Shown: positions 17,116 to 27,182 of the stretch, in pieces
How the letters are laid out: every line of letters begins with the position of its first letter
Position numbering within the stretch: the first letter of the stretch is position 1
Origin: JAWKJY01 sp041393535
GTDB taxonomy: Bacteria; Actinomycetota; Thermoleophilia; Gaiellales; Gaiellaceae
Direction of reading: 5' to 3'
Assembly: GCA_041393535.1 (NCBI GenBank)
Contig: JAWKJY010000015.1
Span: 1 to 64,000, forward strand
DNA length: 64,000 nucleotides
The notes under the pieces: generated by a model
What the model was told of the DNA's origin: nothing
Databases searched by the model: none
The model's input: only the letters and a program-made list of their open reading frames with translations
Position numbers and translations under genes: made by a program

Positions 17116-18020
17116 GCGGGCCAGAGGTCGCCGCCGGGCACGGCGGGGAACGAGCGGACGCCCGACCCGTCGGCGTCCATCACGGACAGCCTGCCGTTGC
17201 GGACGAACGCGATCCGCGTCCCGTCGGGCGACCAGGTCGGCGAGGTGGCGTCGCCGCTCCTCGTCAGACGGCGCAGGCCCGTGCCGTCGGCGCGGGCGAC
17301 GTAGATCGACGAGACGACCTCGCCCTCGCCGCGCCCGACCCGCGCGCGGGCGAACGCGATGCGCGTCCCGTCCGGCGACCAGGACGGCTCCGAGTCGCCG
17401 CCCCAGCGGCGGTCGGTCGGGGTCGGCAGCAGGCGTCGGGGCCTCCCGCCCTCGCGCACGGCGAAGAGCTCGGCGCCGCGGGCGGTGAAGCGGACGAAGG
17501 CGACGAGGCCGTTCGCGCCCCAGTCCGGGAGCTGGTCGGTCGCGCCGGCGGTCAGCCGGGTCGGCCGCGCGCCGTCGAGGCGGGCGACGAACAGGCCCGT
17601 GACCGGGTTGCGCGGCGCGCGCTGGCCGGCGAAGACGCCCTTCGGCGAGCGGACGTAGACGAGGCGGTCGCCCGCCGGCGCGAAGGACGGGTCGTGCGCC
17701 TGGCCCGGCGAGGAGAAGGTGAGCCGGCGCGCGCCGCCGCCGTCGGCGCCCGCGAGCCAGACCTCCTGGGTCGCGACGCGGTCGGTCCCGTACGCGATCA
17801 GCGTGCGGTCGGGCGACCAGTCGGAGAGCGACTCCTGCGTGCCGCGCGTGAGCCGGGTCGCCGCGCCGTCGGCCGGGTCGACCAGCCAGAGGCTCAGGTT
17901 GCGGTTGACGAGGATCGCGTCGGCGGGCTCCGGCGCGGCGAGCGCCTGCCCCGCCGGGGCGAGCAGCCCGAGCGCGGCGGCGACGAGGAGGACGCGGAGC
18001 CGCCTGGGCATCACCGCCAT
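17106..18020 (-). CDS. secreted TolB-like WD40/PD40 beta-propeller protein
   Basis: 304 residues: a signal peptide (RRLRVLLVAAALGLLAPAGQA), then about six propeller repeats. The later ones read SWSPDGTRIAFA and TWSPDGTRIAFVRNG, the PD40 signature. Such proteins are exported scaffolds with no catalytic centre. ATG 18020 is used; a second ATG at 18011 also leaves an intact signal. It overlaps the beta-CASP gene start by 10 nt, so the two are cotranscribed although one product is exported and the other cytoplasmic. Confidence 0.85.
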   Translation of the reverse strand: MAVMPRRLRVLLVAAALGLLAPAGQALAAPEPADAILVNRNLSLWLVDPADGAATRLTRGTQESLSDWSPDRTLIAYGTDRVATQEVWLAGADGGGARRLTFSSPGQAHDPSFAPAGDRLVYVRSPKGVFAGQRAPRNPVTGLFVARLDGARPTRLTAGATDQLPDWGANGLVAFVRFTARGAELFAVREGGRPRRLLPTPTDRRWGGDSEPSWSPDGTRIAFARARVGRGEGEVVSSIYVARADGTGLRRLTRSGDATSPTWSPDGTRIAFVRNGRLSVMDADGSGVRSFPAVPGGDLWPAWS

Positions 18021-18054
18021 TATGGGGCGGCGGCCGGCGGCCCGGGTGGAGGAG

Positions 18055-18091
18055 GAGGGGGAGGGGCGCGCCGCGCGCGCCCCTCCCCCTC
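18055..18091 (-). terminator. terminator hairpin, 17-bp stem
   Basis: The perfect arms GAGGGGGAGGGGCGCGC and complement flank a 3-nt loop, right after the stop of the large propeller gene on the minus strand. No U-tract. Confidence 0.65.
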
Positions 18092-18097
18092 GCGTTC

Positions 18098-20644
18098 CTA
18101 GGAGGCCTTCCTGGCCCGCGGCTTCAGCGCCTTCTTCGCCTTCGGCTTCAGCGTGACCCTGACCGTCGTCGTCCGGGTGTTCCCGGCCGCGTCGGTCGCC
18201 TTGGCGATCGCGCTCACCTTGAGCGAGCCGGCCTTCGTCAGCGCGGCGATCGCGGCCTTGCCCAGGGCGATCCTGACGGTGACCGTCTTGCCGCCCTTGA
18301 CCGAGAACACCTTCGTGCCGAGCACCGTGCGCTGCTTGGCGGTCTTGCCGATCTTGCGCAGCGTCAGCGTGCCGACGCAGCGGGTCTCGTCCGCCGGGCA
18401 CGTGACCCGGATCGCCGCGACGCCCCTGGCGTTCAGCCTGACGATCCTCGGCAGCAGCGCCATCTTCGGCGCCTTCGTGTCCGTCTGGTTCGGCGGCGTC
18501 AGCGTGCCGGCCACCGTCCACGTCTGCGTCGCCGGCGAGGCGTCCACGTTGCCGACGCCGTCGATGGCGCGGACGAGGAAGACGTGGGAGCCCGCGGCGA
18601 GGCCGGTCAGGACCCGCGGGGACGTGCAGGCCTCGAAGGCGCCGCCGTCGAGCTGGCACTGGAACGTCGCGCCCGGCTCGCTCGAGAACGTCATCACGGC
18701 GGTCGTCTCGCTCGTCGTGCCGGAGACGCTCGACGCGAGCGACGTGTCGGGCGCGGTCAGGTCGACCGTCCAGGCGCGCTGCGCCGGGCTGGCGTCGCTC
18801 TGGGCGAACCCGTCGACCGCCCGCACCTCGAAGGTGTGGGCGCCCTCGCCGACGGTGACCGTCGCGGGCGAGGTGCACGCCGCGAAGGCGGCGCCGTCGA
18901 CCCGGCACTCGAAGCCGGTGGCCGTGGCCGTGGGCGACGAGAACGCGAACGTGGCCGCCGTCTGGCTCGTCGTCCCGGACGGGCCGCTCGAGATCGCGGT
19001 GTCGGGCGCGGCCGGCAGGCCGACCGCGACGTCGATCGTGACGGGGGCCGACGCGAGCCCGGTCCCGCCGGTCTCGGTCGCCGTCAGGGTGAAGGAGCCG
19101 GCGCCGGCGAACCCGGCGGTCGGCGTGAACGTGACCTGGTCGCCGTTGACGGCCGAGAGGGTGCCGCCGACCGGGCTGCCGACGGAGCGCGTGATCGCAT
19201 CGCCGTTGGCGTCCGCGCAGGTCAGCGTGATCGTCTTGGCCGTGCCGAACGGGGTGCTCTCGCTGCCCGCCGTGCAGACGGGGGCGACCTCGCGCCGGAA
19301 CGTGGTCACGTTGTCGTCCGCACCGACGGTCGCGAAGACGAACGTGCCGTCCTCGCTCACGTCGACCGACGTGACGCTGTCGAGCAGGGGCGCGGTCGTG
19401 CAGCCGGTCGTCGCGGCGTTCGCGATGCAGCCGTTGTCGACGAGCTGGGTCAGGGCGCCGGTCGACGCGTCGCGGGCGAAGACCGTGACGGCGTCGCTCG
19501 GCGCCGCGACGACGCCGCTGATCGTGCCGGCGGCCGCGTAGACGTTCCGCCCGTCGGGCGAGACGGAGACGCCGCGCACCGAGGAGAGGCCGACGGCCGT
19601 GCCGCAGCCGTCGTCGCCGCCGACGGCGACGCAGCCGGCGACGCCCGCCGCCTGGGAGAGCGTGCCGTCCGTCGCGTTGCGCTGCAGGACGGCGATCGAG
19701 CGCGACTCGGCGCCCGCGACGTAGATCTGGGAGGCGTCCGGGCTGAACGCGAGCCGGTAGGCGAACTCGAGCCCCCGGCCGTCGACGCACGCGCCGCCCG
19801 TGCCGGTCTGGCTGACGCACCCGCCGGCCCCGCCGACGTTCGTCAGCGCGCCCGTCGAGGCGTCGCGCGAGAAGGCCACGACCGAGTCGCTCGTCTGCGT
19901 CGAGACGTAGACGAACCGGCCGTCGGGGCTGACGAGCACCGAGTGGGGCAGGTCGATCGGCTTCGTCGAGCCCGTGCAGCCGCCGGCGCCGCTCGTGTTG
20001 ATGCAGTTGAGGAAGCTCAGCGTGCCGTCGCCGGCGCGGGTGAAGGTGACGAGCGCGTTCGACGCCGACGACGTGACGTAGACGTTCTTGCCGTCGGGGC
20101 TGACCACCACGCCGGTCGGGAAGCTCATCGCCGTCCCGGTCGCGTTCTGCTTCCAGGTCAGGCCCTCCTCGCCGGCGCCCGTGTTCGGATTGGTGTTCAC
20201 CGTGTAGACGCCGACGACGCCGTCGTTCGCCGAGGCGGTGTAGAGGTCGGTGCCATAGAGCGCGGCCCAGCGGACGCCCTCGAGCGCCGAGCTGCCGCTC
20301 GGGCTGCAGCCCTTCACGTCGCTGCCGAAGTTCGCGTCCTCGGTGCAGCCGATCCGGGTCAGCTGGCCGTCCGGGTCACGCCCGAAGAGCGAGATCGTGT
20401 GGGAGTTCGACGCGGTCGTGATCACGTAGCTCGCGCCGCCCTGCGTGAACTCGAGCGCGGACTGGGCGAGGTCGAGCCCTCCGTAGTCCGCTGCCGGTCG
20501 ATCGCACGTCGCCGGCGGGTAGTTGCCGTAGCAGCCGACGCGCGTCAGCTGTCCTTCCTCGGATGCGGCGAGCGCCTGGCTCGCGAGCACGAGGCCCACC
20601 ATGGCCGCGATCAGGCCTACGAGGACGCGAACTGGTCCAAGCAC
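18098..20644 (-). CDS. large secreted beta-propeller / Ig-like repeat protein
   Basis: 848 residues. A signal peptide (about 1-27) precedes a lactonase-type propeller (about 30-455) with motifs such as VVSPDGKNVYV. Each blade carries a '(D/E/T)G.L' turn followed by a Cys pair, six times. Next come an Ig-like or cadherin-like domain (about 460-545), two tandem repeats of about 88 residues starting PDT and ending WTV, each with FxCxxDG and ACTSP, and a basic Lys/Ala/Arg-rich tail. Probably a cell-surface protein. GTG 20644 was chosen because GGGGG lies 8 nt upstream and the signal starts there; a GTG at 20668 would add eight charged residues. Confidence 0.8.
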   Translation of the reverse strand: MLGPVRVLVGLIAAMVGLVLASQALAASEEGQLTRVGCYGNYPPATCDRPAADYGGLDLAQSALEFTQGGASYVITTASNSHTISLFGRDPDGQLTRIGCTEDANFGSDVKGCSPSGSSALEGVRWAALYGTDLYTASANDGVVGVYTVNTNPNTGAGEEGLTWKQNATGTAMSFPTGVVVSPDGKNVYVTSSASNALVTFTRAGDGTLSFLNCINTSGAGGCTGSTKPIDLPHSVLVSPDGRFVYVSTQTSDSVVAFSRDASTGALTNVGGAGGCVSQTGTGGACVDGRGLEFAYRLAFSPDASQIYVAGAESRSIAVLQRNATDGTLSQAAGVAGCVAVGGDDGCGTAVGLSSVRGVSVSPDGRNVYAAAGTISGVVAAPSDAVTVFARDASTGALTQLVDNGCIANAATTGCTTAPLLDSVTSVDVSEDGTFVFATVGADDNVTTFRREVAPVCTAGSESTPFGTAKTITLTCADANGDAITRSVGSPVGGTLSAVNGDQVTFTPTAGFAGAGSFTLTATETGGTGLASAPVTIDVAVGLPAAPDTAISSGPSGTTSQTAATFAFSSPTATATGFECRVDGAAFAACTSPATVTVGEGAHTFEVRAVDGFAQSDASPAQRAWTVDLTAPDTSLASSVSGTTSETTAVMTFSSEPGATFQCQLDGGAFEACTSPRVLTGLAAGSHVFLVRAIDGVGNVDASPATQTWTVAGTLTPPNQTDTKAPKMALLPRIVRLNARGVAAIRVTCPADETRCVGTLTLRKIGKTAKQRTVLGTKVFSVKGGKTVTVRIALGKAAIAALTKAGSLKVSAIAKATDAAGNTRTTTVRVTLKPKAKKALKPRARKAS

Positions 20645-20706
20645 GTGCCATTCCCCCTTTTCGACCACGGTCTCACCCGAACCGGCGATCCGCGTTGACG
20701 TCTGGT

Positions 20707-20735
20707 AGCTAACCGGGAAAAGCGCGGCCCGTCAA
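20707..20735 (-). promoter_or_regulatory. sigma-70-type promoter TTGACG-17-TTAGCT
   Basis: Minus strand: TTGACG at 20735-20730, 17-nt spacer, TTAGCT at 20712-20707. It lies about 60 nt upstream of the propeller gene start, in a locally A/T-richer patch. Confidence 0.6.
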
Positions 20736-20807
20736 CAGGGGAGCGTCAAATCGCCCGTTCGAGGGATGTGGCTCCGGTCAACGTCCCGTCGCCCTGGGTC
20801 AAACGCG

Positions 20808-21545
20808 TCAGCGGCCCGTCGCAGGCCCCGCGGCGAGCCGCTCGCGGATCAGCTGCTCGACGTCGTCGAGGTGGCGTTGCATCGCGTCGCGCGCCGCCTC
20901 GGGGTCCCGCGCGCGCAGCGCGGCGAGGACCTCGCGGTGCCCGCCCAGCGAGCGCTCGAAGCCGGCCTCGCCCGCGAACGAGGTGGCGCGGCTCGTCGAG
21001 ACCGTCTCCGTCAGGGTGGTGACGAGGTCGGCCAGGATGGCGTTCCCGGTCGCGCGGGCGATGCCGACGTGGAAGGCGCTGTCGTACTCGACGACGACCT
21101 CGCCGCGGCGGCCGACCTCCTCCATCCGGTCGAGCCAGCGCCCGAGCTCGGCGAGCGCGTCGTCGTCGATCCGCGCGGCGGCCAGGGCGGCCGTCGCCGG
21201 CTCGAGGATCCGCCGGACCTCCATCGGGTCGTCCACGAGCGCGCGTGCGGGCGCGTCGGCGGTGGCGCGGGCGATCGCCTGCGCGAGCGCGCGGTCCGGG
21301 CGCCCGTAGCGCGTCTTGCCGCGCGTCTCGATCACGCCGAGGTGGTGGAGCGCCGAGATCGCCTCGCGCACCGGGCCGCGGCTGACGCCGAGCTGCTCGC
21401 ACAGCTCCCGCTCGGAGGGGAGCGCGCTCTCGCCGGGCTCCTGCTGGAGGATCAGCCGGAGCAGCTGGTCGGCGATGTCGTCGACGAGGCTCGTCCGGCG
21501 GGCCGGGCGGAAGGCCGGAGGGGCGCTGGGGGCCGGATCGGGCAC
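20808..21545 (-). CDS. GntR family (FadR/FCD) transcriptional regulator
   Basis: 245 residues. The winged helix-turn-helix covers about residues 18-82 (LPSERELCEQLGVSRGPVREAISAL is the classical GntR recognition region, split here by prose). A C-terminal FCD domain carries metal/ligand positions (EYDSAFHVGIARATGN, GHREVLAAL, MQRHLDDVEQL). FCD regulators sense small carboxylic acids. Divergent from the TauE/SafE gene across 45 nt that contain a promoter and inverted repeat, so it very likely represses that exporter and itself. GTG start with no clear ribosome site. Confidence 0.88.
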   Translation of the reverse strand: MPDPAPSAPPAFRPARRTSLVDDIADQLLRLILQQEPGESALPSERELCEQLGVSRGPVREAISALHHLGVIETRGKTRYGRPDRALAQAIARATADAPARALVDDPMEVRRILEPATAALAAARIDDDALAELGRWLDRMEEVGRRGEVVVEYDSAFHVGIARATGNAILADLVTTLTETVSTSRATSFAGEAGFERSLGGHREVLAALRARDPEAARDAMQRHLDDVEQLIRERLAAGPATGR

Positions 21546-21550
21546 GGGGC

Positions 21551-21579
21551 TTGATCGTAGCGTGGTCAGATGGTATGTT
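21551..21579 (+). promoter_or_regulatory. promoter TTGATC-17-TATGTT for the TauE/SafE gene
   Basis: TTGATC (21551-21556) and TATGTT (21574-21579) with a 17-nt spacer predict a transcript starting near 21586, about 5 nt before ATG 21591. The mRNA would be almost leaderless. Confidence 0.6.
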
Positions 21580-21598
21580 GGTCCTACAATATGACCAC
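21562..21598. promoter_or_regulatory. inverted repeat GTGGTCA-N23-TGACCAC, probable GntR operator
   Basis: The arms at 21562-21568 and 21592-21598 are exact complements. They bracket the -10 and the start codon of the exporter. An inner TTGGTCCTACAA adds further partial symmetry. Position between divergent regulator and target supports an operator; the exact binding unit is not certain. Confidence 0.55.
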
Positions 21599-22334
21599 AA
21601 CGGGCCTCCTTCTCGTCTCGGGCGCCGGCTTCCTCGCCGGCGCGGTCAACGGCGTCGCCGGCGGCGGGTCGCTGATCTCGTTCCCGGCGCTCCTCGCCGT
21701 CGGCTACGGCAGCGTCCCCGCGAACGTCACGAACCAGGTCGCCGTGCTGCCCGGCTACCTCGGGGGCTCGATCGCCTACCGCGAGGAGCTGCAGGGCCAG
21801 GGGCCGCGGATCCGCACGCTCGGCCTGACGAGCGCGGCGGGCGGCCTGCTCGGCTCGCTGCTCCTGCTCGTCAGCCCCGAGGCCGTCTTCCGGCAGCTCG
21901 TCCCCTTCCTGATCCTGCTCTCGTGCGCGCTGCTCGCCGCGCAGCCGCTGCTCGCGCGCCTCGTCCAGCGCAGTGGGGCCGGCGGCTCGCGCCGCTCGCT
22001 CCTCGCGGCGCAGCTCTCGGTCTCGGTCTACGGCGGCTACTTCGGCGCCGGGCTCGGGATCATGATGCTCGCGCTGCTCGGCTCGTTCCTGCGCGACGAC
22101 CTGCACCGCGTGAACGCGCTCAAGGGCGTCCTCTCGCTCGTGATCGGGCTCGCGTCCGCCGCCTTCTTCGCCCTCTTCGGGCCCGTCGCCTGGACCGCCG
22201 CGGGCGTGATGGCGGTCGCGTCGCTCGTCGGCGGCCAGCTCGGCGTGAAGGTCGCCCGCCGGGTCGGCGCGACGACGCTGCGGACGGTCGTCGTGCTCTT
22301 CGGGATCGCCGTCGCGATCCAGCTGATGCGCTGA
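21591..22334 (+). CDS. TauE/SafE family anion exporter (sulfite/sulfonate-type permease)
   Basis: 247 residues with about eight membrane helices. Family hallmarks are the GAVNGVAGGGSLISFPAL start and the repeated half (YGGYFGAGLGIMMLALLG). The family exports sulfite, sulfoacetate or other organic anions. The ATG at 21591 was chosen over 21570 because the predicted transcript begins near 21586. Substrate unknown; control by the divergent GntR is likely. Confidence 0.87.
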   Translation: MTTTGLLLVSGAGFLAGAVNGVAGGGSLISFPALLAVGYGSVPANVTNQVAVLPGYLGGSIAYREELQGQGPRIRTLGLTSAAGGLLGSLLLLVSPEAVFRQLVPFLILLSCALLAAQPLLARLVQRSGAGGSRRSLLAAQLSVSVYGGYFGAGLGIMMLALLGSFLRDDLHRVNALKGVLSLVIGLASAAFFALFGPVAWTAAGVMAVASLVGGQLGVKVARRVGATTLRTVVVLFGIAVAIQLMR

Positions 22335-22407
22335 CGCCCGGACGCGGGCTCGCGCGCGGCGCTCGCGGCGTCTAGGATCGCCGCTCCCCCGAGGACAGGA
22401 GGCGGCG

Positions 22408-22812
22408 ATGGACCGGCTTGACACGATCCGGCGGCTCTACGAGACGATCAACGCAGGGGACCTCGACGCGATGCGCGAGACGGTCGCCGAGGGCTTCGTC
22501 GAGCACGAGCAGATCCCCGGCATCGAGCCGACCCGCGAGGGCGTGGTCGAGTGGTTCGGGATCATGCGCGCCGCGTTCCCGGACCTGCGCTTCCACGTCG
22601 ACGAGCTGCTCCCGAGCGGCGACCGGGTCGTGGTCCGCGCGCACGTCACGGGCACGCACGAGGGCGAGTGGATGGGGATGCCGGCGACCGGCCGCTCCTT
22701 CTCCGTGAACGTGATCGACATCCTGCGGGTCGGCGACGACGGCCTCGTGCACGAGCACTGGGGCGTCTTCGACGCGATGGCGATGATGGAGCAGCTCGGC
22801 GCGGCCGGGTAG
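22408..22812 (+). CDS. SnoaL-like ester cyclase family protein
   Basis: 134 residues with an NTF2-like fold: a LYETINAGDLDAM helix, AFPDLRFHVDELL, and VRAHVTGTHEGEWMGMPATG, typical of SnoaL-like polyketide cyclases. TAGGAT (22373-22378) and AGGAGGCGGCG precede the ATG. These small proteins can be cyclases, isomerases or binding proteins; there is no polyketide context here. Confidence 0.85.
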   Translation: MDRLDTIRRLYETINAGDLDAMRETVAEGFVEHEQIPGIEPTREGVVEWFGIMRAAFPDLRFHVDELLPSGDRVVVRAHVTGTHEGEWMGMPATGRSFSVNVIDILRVGDDGLVHEHWGVFDAMAMMEQLGAAG

Positions 22813-22820
22813 CGGCGGTC

Positions 22821-22846
22821 GGGGCCGCGGCGCGCGCCGCGGCCCC
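22821..22846. terminator. palindromic terminator between convergent genes
   Basis: The 11-bp perfect stem GGGGCCGCGGC with loop GCGC lies between the ester cyclase and mmsA stops. No U-tract. Confidence 0.6.
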
Positions 22847-22852
22847 GCCGTC

Positions 22853-24358
<1,506 letters not shown>

Positions 24359-24395
24359 GGTTCCTCCTAGCAGGCTGCTGCGGCTCGCCGGCGGG

Positions 24396-25634
24396 TCAGC
24401 CCCGGGCGAGCACCCAGGCGATCGTCTCGTCGACCAGGCGGTCGAGCGCGCGGACGGACAGTTCGACGTGCTCGACGCGCGTGTCCTCGAGGGCGTTGTG
24501 GGAGAGGCCGTTCAGGCTCTGCACGAACAGCATCACGCTCGGGATGCCGGCCCGCGCGGTCTCGATCGCGTCGTGCCCCGGCCCGCTCGGGAGCCGGTGC
24601 GACGTGCCGGCGACCTCGCGGATCGCCGCCTCGCACAGGTCGACGAGGTCCGGGTGGAAGCGGGTCGGCGCGACGCGCAGCAGCTCCTCCCACGCGAGCC
24701 CGCAGCCCTCCTCGGCGGCGATCCGCCCGGCCGCCTCGCGCGCCTCGGCGAGCATCGTCGCCAGCACGTCGGGCTCGAGGTGGCGCTGGTCGACGAGCGC
24801 CTCGCACTCGGCGGCGATCGCGGTCACGATCCCGGGCCGCGTCACGAGCGAGCCGACCGTGCCGACGCCGCCGTGGCGGCGCGCGATCTCGCGCACCTCG
24901 AGCAGGTAGCGGGACGCGGCCGCAGCAGGGTCGCGGCGGTCATCCATCGGCGTCGAGCCCGCGTGCGCGGTGACGCCCGTGAAGCGGACGCGGCCGCGCT
25001 CGATCCCGCAGATGCCCGTGACCGCGCCGAGCGGCAGATCGAGCCGCTCGAGCACGGGCCCCTGCTCGATGTGGAGCTCGACGTAGGCGGCCGCGTCGGC
25101 GAGCCGGCGGCCCGCCTCGGTCGCGCGGTCGATGTCGACCCCGTGCGCGGCGAGCGCGTCCTCGAGCCGCGTGCCGTCCCGGTCGCGCAGGTCGCGCAGC
25201 GCGTCCGGGTCGAAGTTCCCCGAGCAGGCGCTCGACCCCAGGATCGAGCGGCCGAAGCGCGCGCCCTCCTCGTCGGCCCAGTCCACGAGGCGCACGGTGA
25301 CGGGCGGCGTGCCGGCCGCGGCGAGGCGGCGCACCACCTCGAGCCCGGCGAGGACGTTCAGGCAGCCGTCGAGCCAGCCGCCGTTCGGCACCGAGTCGAG
25401 GTGCCCGCCGATCAGGACGGCGTCCGGCGAGGCGCCGCGGAGCGTCACCCACACGTTGCCCGCCTCGTCGACCTCCCGCTCGACCGGCAGCCCGTCGAGC
25501 AGCGAGGCGAACCAGCGGCGCGCCTCGGCCCAGCCGTCCGTCCACGCGAGCCGCTGCGCGCCGTGCTCGTCGCCGGTCAGCGCGCGCAGCTGCTCGAGCT
25601 CGCGGACGGTGCGTGCCGGGTCGAGCGCGCTCAT
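24396..25634 (-). CDS. M20 family N-carbamoyl-amino-acid hydrolase / allantoate amidohydrolase-type
   Basis: 412 residues, matching the Zn-dependent hydantoinase/carbamoylase branch (AtzD-unrelated, AllC/beta-ureidopropionase type). Metal ligands are visible in GGHLDSVPNGG (His78), GGWLDG (Asp89) and WADEEGARFG (Glu122/123). Then come a dimerisation domain containing FTGVTAHAGSTPMDDRRDP, and SGPGHDA and LSHNALED near the end. It releases ammonia and CO2 from a carbamoylated amine. ATG overlaps the upstream stop (ATGA). Whether the substrate is N-carbamoyl-beta-alanine, an N-carbamoyl-L-amino acid or allantoate cannot be decided. Confidence 0.88.
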   Translation of the reverse strand: MSALDPARTVRELEQLRALTGDEHGAQRLAWTDGWAEARRWFASLLDGLPVEREVDEAGNVWVTLRGASPDAVLIGGHLDSVPNGGWLDGCLNVLAGLEVVRRLAAAGTPPVTVRLVDWADEEGARFGRSILGSSACSGNFDPDALRDLRDRDGTRLEDALAAHGVDIDRATEAGRRLADAAAYVELHIEQGPVLERLDLPLGAVTGICGIERGRVRFTGVTAHAGSTPMDDRRDPAAAASRYLLEVREIARRHGGVGTVGSLVTRPGIVTAIAAECEALVDQRHLEPDVLATMLAEAREAAGRIAAEEGCGLAWEELLRVAPTRFHPDLVDLCEAAIREVAGTSHRLPSGPGHDAIETARAGIPSVMLFVQSLNGLSHNALEDTRVEHVELSVRALDRLVDETIAWVLARG

Positions 25635-26638
25635 GCCCCGCCGCCGAGGAGCGGGATCACCTGCGACCCGTACGCCTCGACGAGCGAGTCCTTCTCGGGT
25701 GTCAGCAGGTAGAGGTTGACCTGGGTCGCGCCGGCGGCCTCGAGCGCGCGCAGGCGATCCAGGTGCGCCTCGACCGGGCCGAGGATGGAGAAGCGGTCGC
25801 ACGTGTCGTCGTCGACGAACTGGCCGTGCTCGGCACCCGTCCGGGCGTGGTCGCGGTAGTCGTAGGCCTCGCGCCGCTGGACGAACTCCCAGAGCGCCGG
25901 CGGCAGCTCCGACCGGTCGTACTTCCGCAGCAGGTCGACCACGTGGTTCGAGACCATCGCCGGGAAGAAGCGCGTCTCGTCGCGGGCGCGCGCGAGGTCG
26001 TCCGTGATCACCGCGGGGGCGCAGACGATGCACTCGAGCGCGTCCGGGTCGCGGCCCGCCTCCTCGGCGGCGCGGCGCGCGAAGCCCATCAGCCAGGCGA
26101 CGAGGTCCGGGTCGGCGAGCTGGACGAAGACCCCGTCCGCCCGGCGCCCCGCGACGGCGAGCGCCTTCGGGCCGTAGGCGGCGACGTGCACCGGCATCGG
26201 CGCTCGGCCGCCGGCCCAGGGGAACTGCACCTCGACGCCGTTCCAGGTCGCGGGCCGCCCGTTCGCGAGCTCGCGCATCACGCGCACCGACTCCTCGAAC
26301 GGGCCGAGCTTCGCGGGCTCGAGCCCGATCATCCGCACGGCCGAGTCGCCGCGGCCGAGGCCGAGCGCCATCCGCCCGCCGGTCATCTCGTGCAGCGTCG
26401 CGTGCGCGCTCGCCGTCACGGTCGCGTCCCGCGTCGTCGGATTCGTGACGCAGATCCCGAGCCCCAGCCGGGACGTGCGCGCGGCCGCGAGCCCGAGCAG
26501 CGGGTACGGATCCTCGGAGATCACGGGCGAGTCGAAGACCCAGCCCCAGTCGAAGCCGTTCGCCTCCGCCAGCTCGAGCAGGCCGACGGCGCGCTCGTGG
26601 GGCGGGTCGAGGATGACGGTGACGCCGAACTCGAGCAC
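25631..26638 (-). CDS. LLM class flavin-dependent oxidoreductase (luciferase-like, F420 or FMN)
   Basis: 335 residues. A TIM-barrel luciferase-like protein with FDWGWVFDSPVISEDPYPLL, ARTSRLGLGICVTNP and GRMALGLGRGDSAVR, the pattern of F420-dependent (Mer/Fgd-type) members. GTG start; coupled by ATGA to the M20 hydrolase, so the two probably act on the same compound. A RutA-like ring-opening or an F420-dependent reduction are both possible; no choice can be made from sequence alone. Confidence 0.85.
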   Translation of the reverse strand: MLEFGVTVILDPPHERAVGLLELAEANGFDWGWVFDSPVISEDPYPLLGLAAARTSRLGLGICVTNPTTRDATVTASAHATLHEMTGGRMALGLGRGDSAVRMIGLEPAKLGPFEESVRVMRELANGRPATWNGVEVQFPWAGGRAPMPVHVAAYGPKALAVAGRRADGVFVQLADPDLVAWLMGFARRAAEEAGRDPDALECIVCAPAVITDDLARARDETRFFPAMVSNHVVDLLRKYDRSELPPALWEFVQRREAYDYRDHARTGAEHGQFVDDDTCDRFSILGPVEAHLDRLRALEAAGATQVNLYLLTPEKDSLVEAYGSQVIPLLGGGA

Positions 26639-26692
26639 TGCGGGGCAGTATCCCCGACGCGGGCGGGCCGCGTCGGGGACAGTCGGAGCTCG

Positions 26693-27049
26693 CTAGAAGC
26701 CGGGCCCGCGCACCGCGAGCAGGACGAGGTCGCCCTGGCCCGTGTTCGCGAAGACGTGCTGCGCGTTGGGGGGCACGTAGACGAAGTCGCGCGCCTTCAC
26801 CGGGCGGGCCTCGCCGTCGATCGTGACGGTGCCCTCGCCCTCGAGCACGAGGTTCGCCTGCTCCCACGCGTGGGCGTGGTCGGCGGAGATCCCGCCCGCC
26901 GCGATGCGGACGGCGCGGATGTCGAAGGCGCCGGTCCCCTGCGTCAGCGGCAGGAGCGGCAGCCCGTAGGTCTCCTCGGCGCCGTCGCCCGAGATCGGGT
27001 GCTCGACGACGTCTCCGAGGTTGATCGTGAACGCGGGGGTTTCAGCCAT
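26693..27049 (-). CDS. small cupin protein
   Basis: 118 residues, a single cupin: DHAHAWEQANLVLEGEG carries the HxH...E metal pattern, and PPNAQHVFAN the late His. The ATG at 27049 was chosen; an upstream start at 27097 would add an Arg/Ser-rich stretch that lies in the divergent promoter region. Function unknown; probably a metal-binding regulator or small isomerase. Confidence 0.78.
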   Translation of the reverse strand: MAETPAFTINLGDVVEHPISGDGAEETYGLPLLPLTQGTGAFDIRAVRIAAGGISADHAHAWEQANLVLEGEGTVTIDGEARPVKARDFVYVPPNAQHVFANTGQGDLVLLAVRGPGF

Positions 27050-27099
27050 GCGCCGGACGCTACCAGAGCCCATCCGCGAGCCCGACCGCCTGTTCAATT

Positions 27100-27123
27100 C
27101 ACGAAATCTATTTCATGTATAGT
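27100..27123 (+). promoter_or_regulatory. operator-like palindrome plus -10 TATAGT
   Basis: CACGAAAT-CT-ATTTCATG (27100-27117, one mismatch between arms) lies immediately before TATAGT (27118-27123). This AT-rich patch is exceptional in the window. It lies 60 nt upstream of the transporter gene and just upstream of the divergent cupin, so a repressor here would control one or both. Confidence 0.55.
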
Positions 27124-27182
27124 GGCGGACGACCCACCTCATCGGGAACACTTCAGGAGACACCAGGAGTGAGGACACCGCC

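Noticed and set aside
18098..20644. CRISPR-like or mobile repeats in the large surface gene
   Set aside because: The repeats are protein-level (blades and Ig modules) with diverged DNA and no regular spacers.
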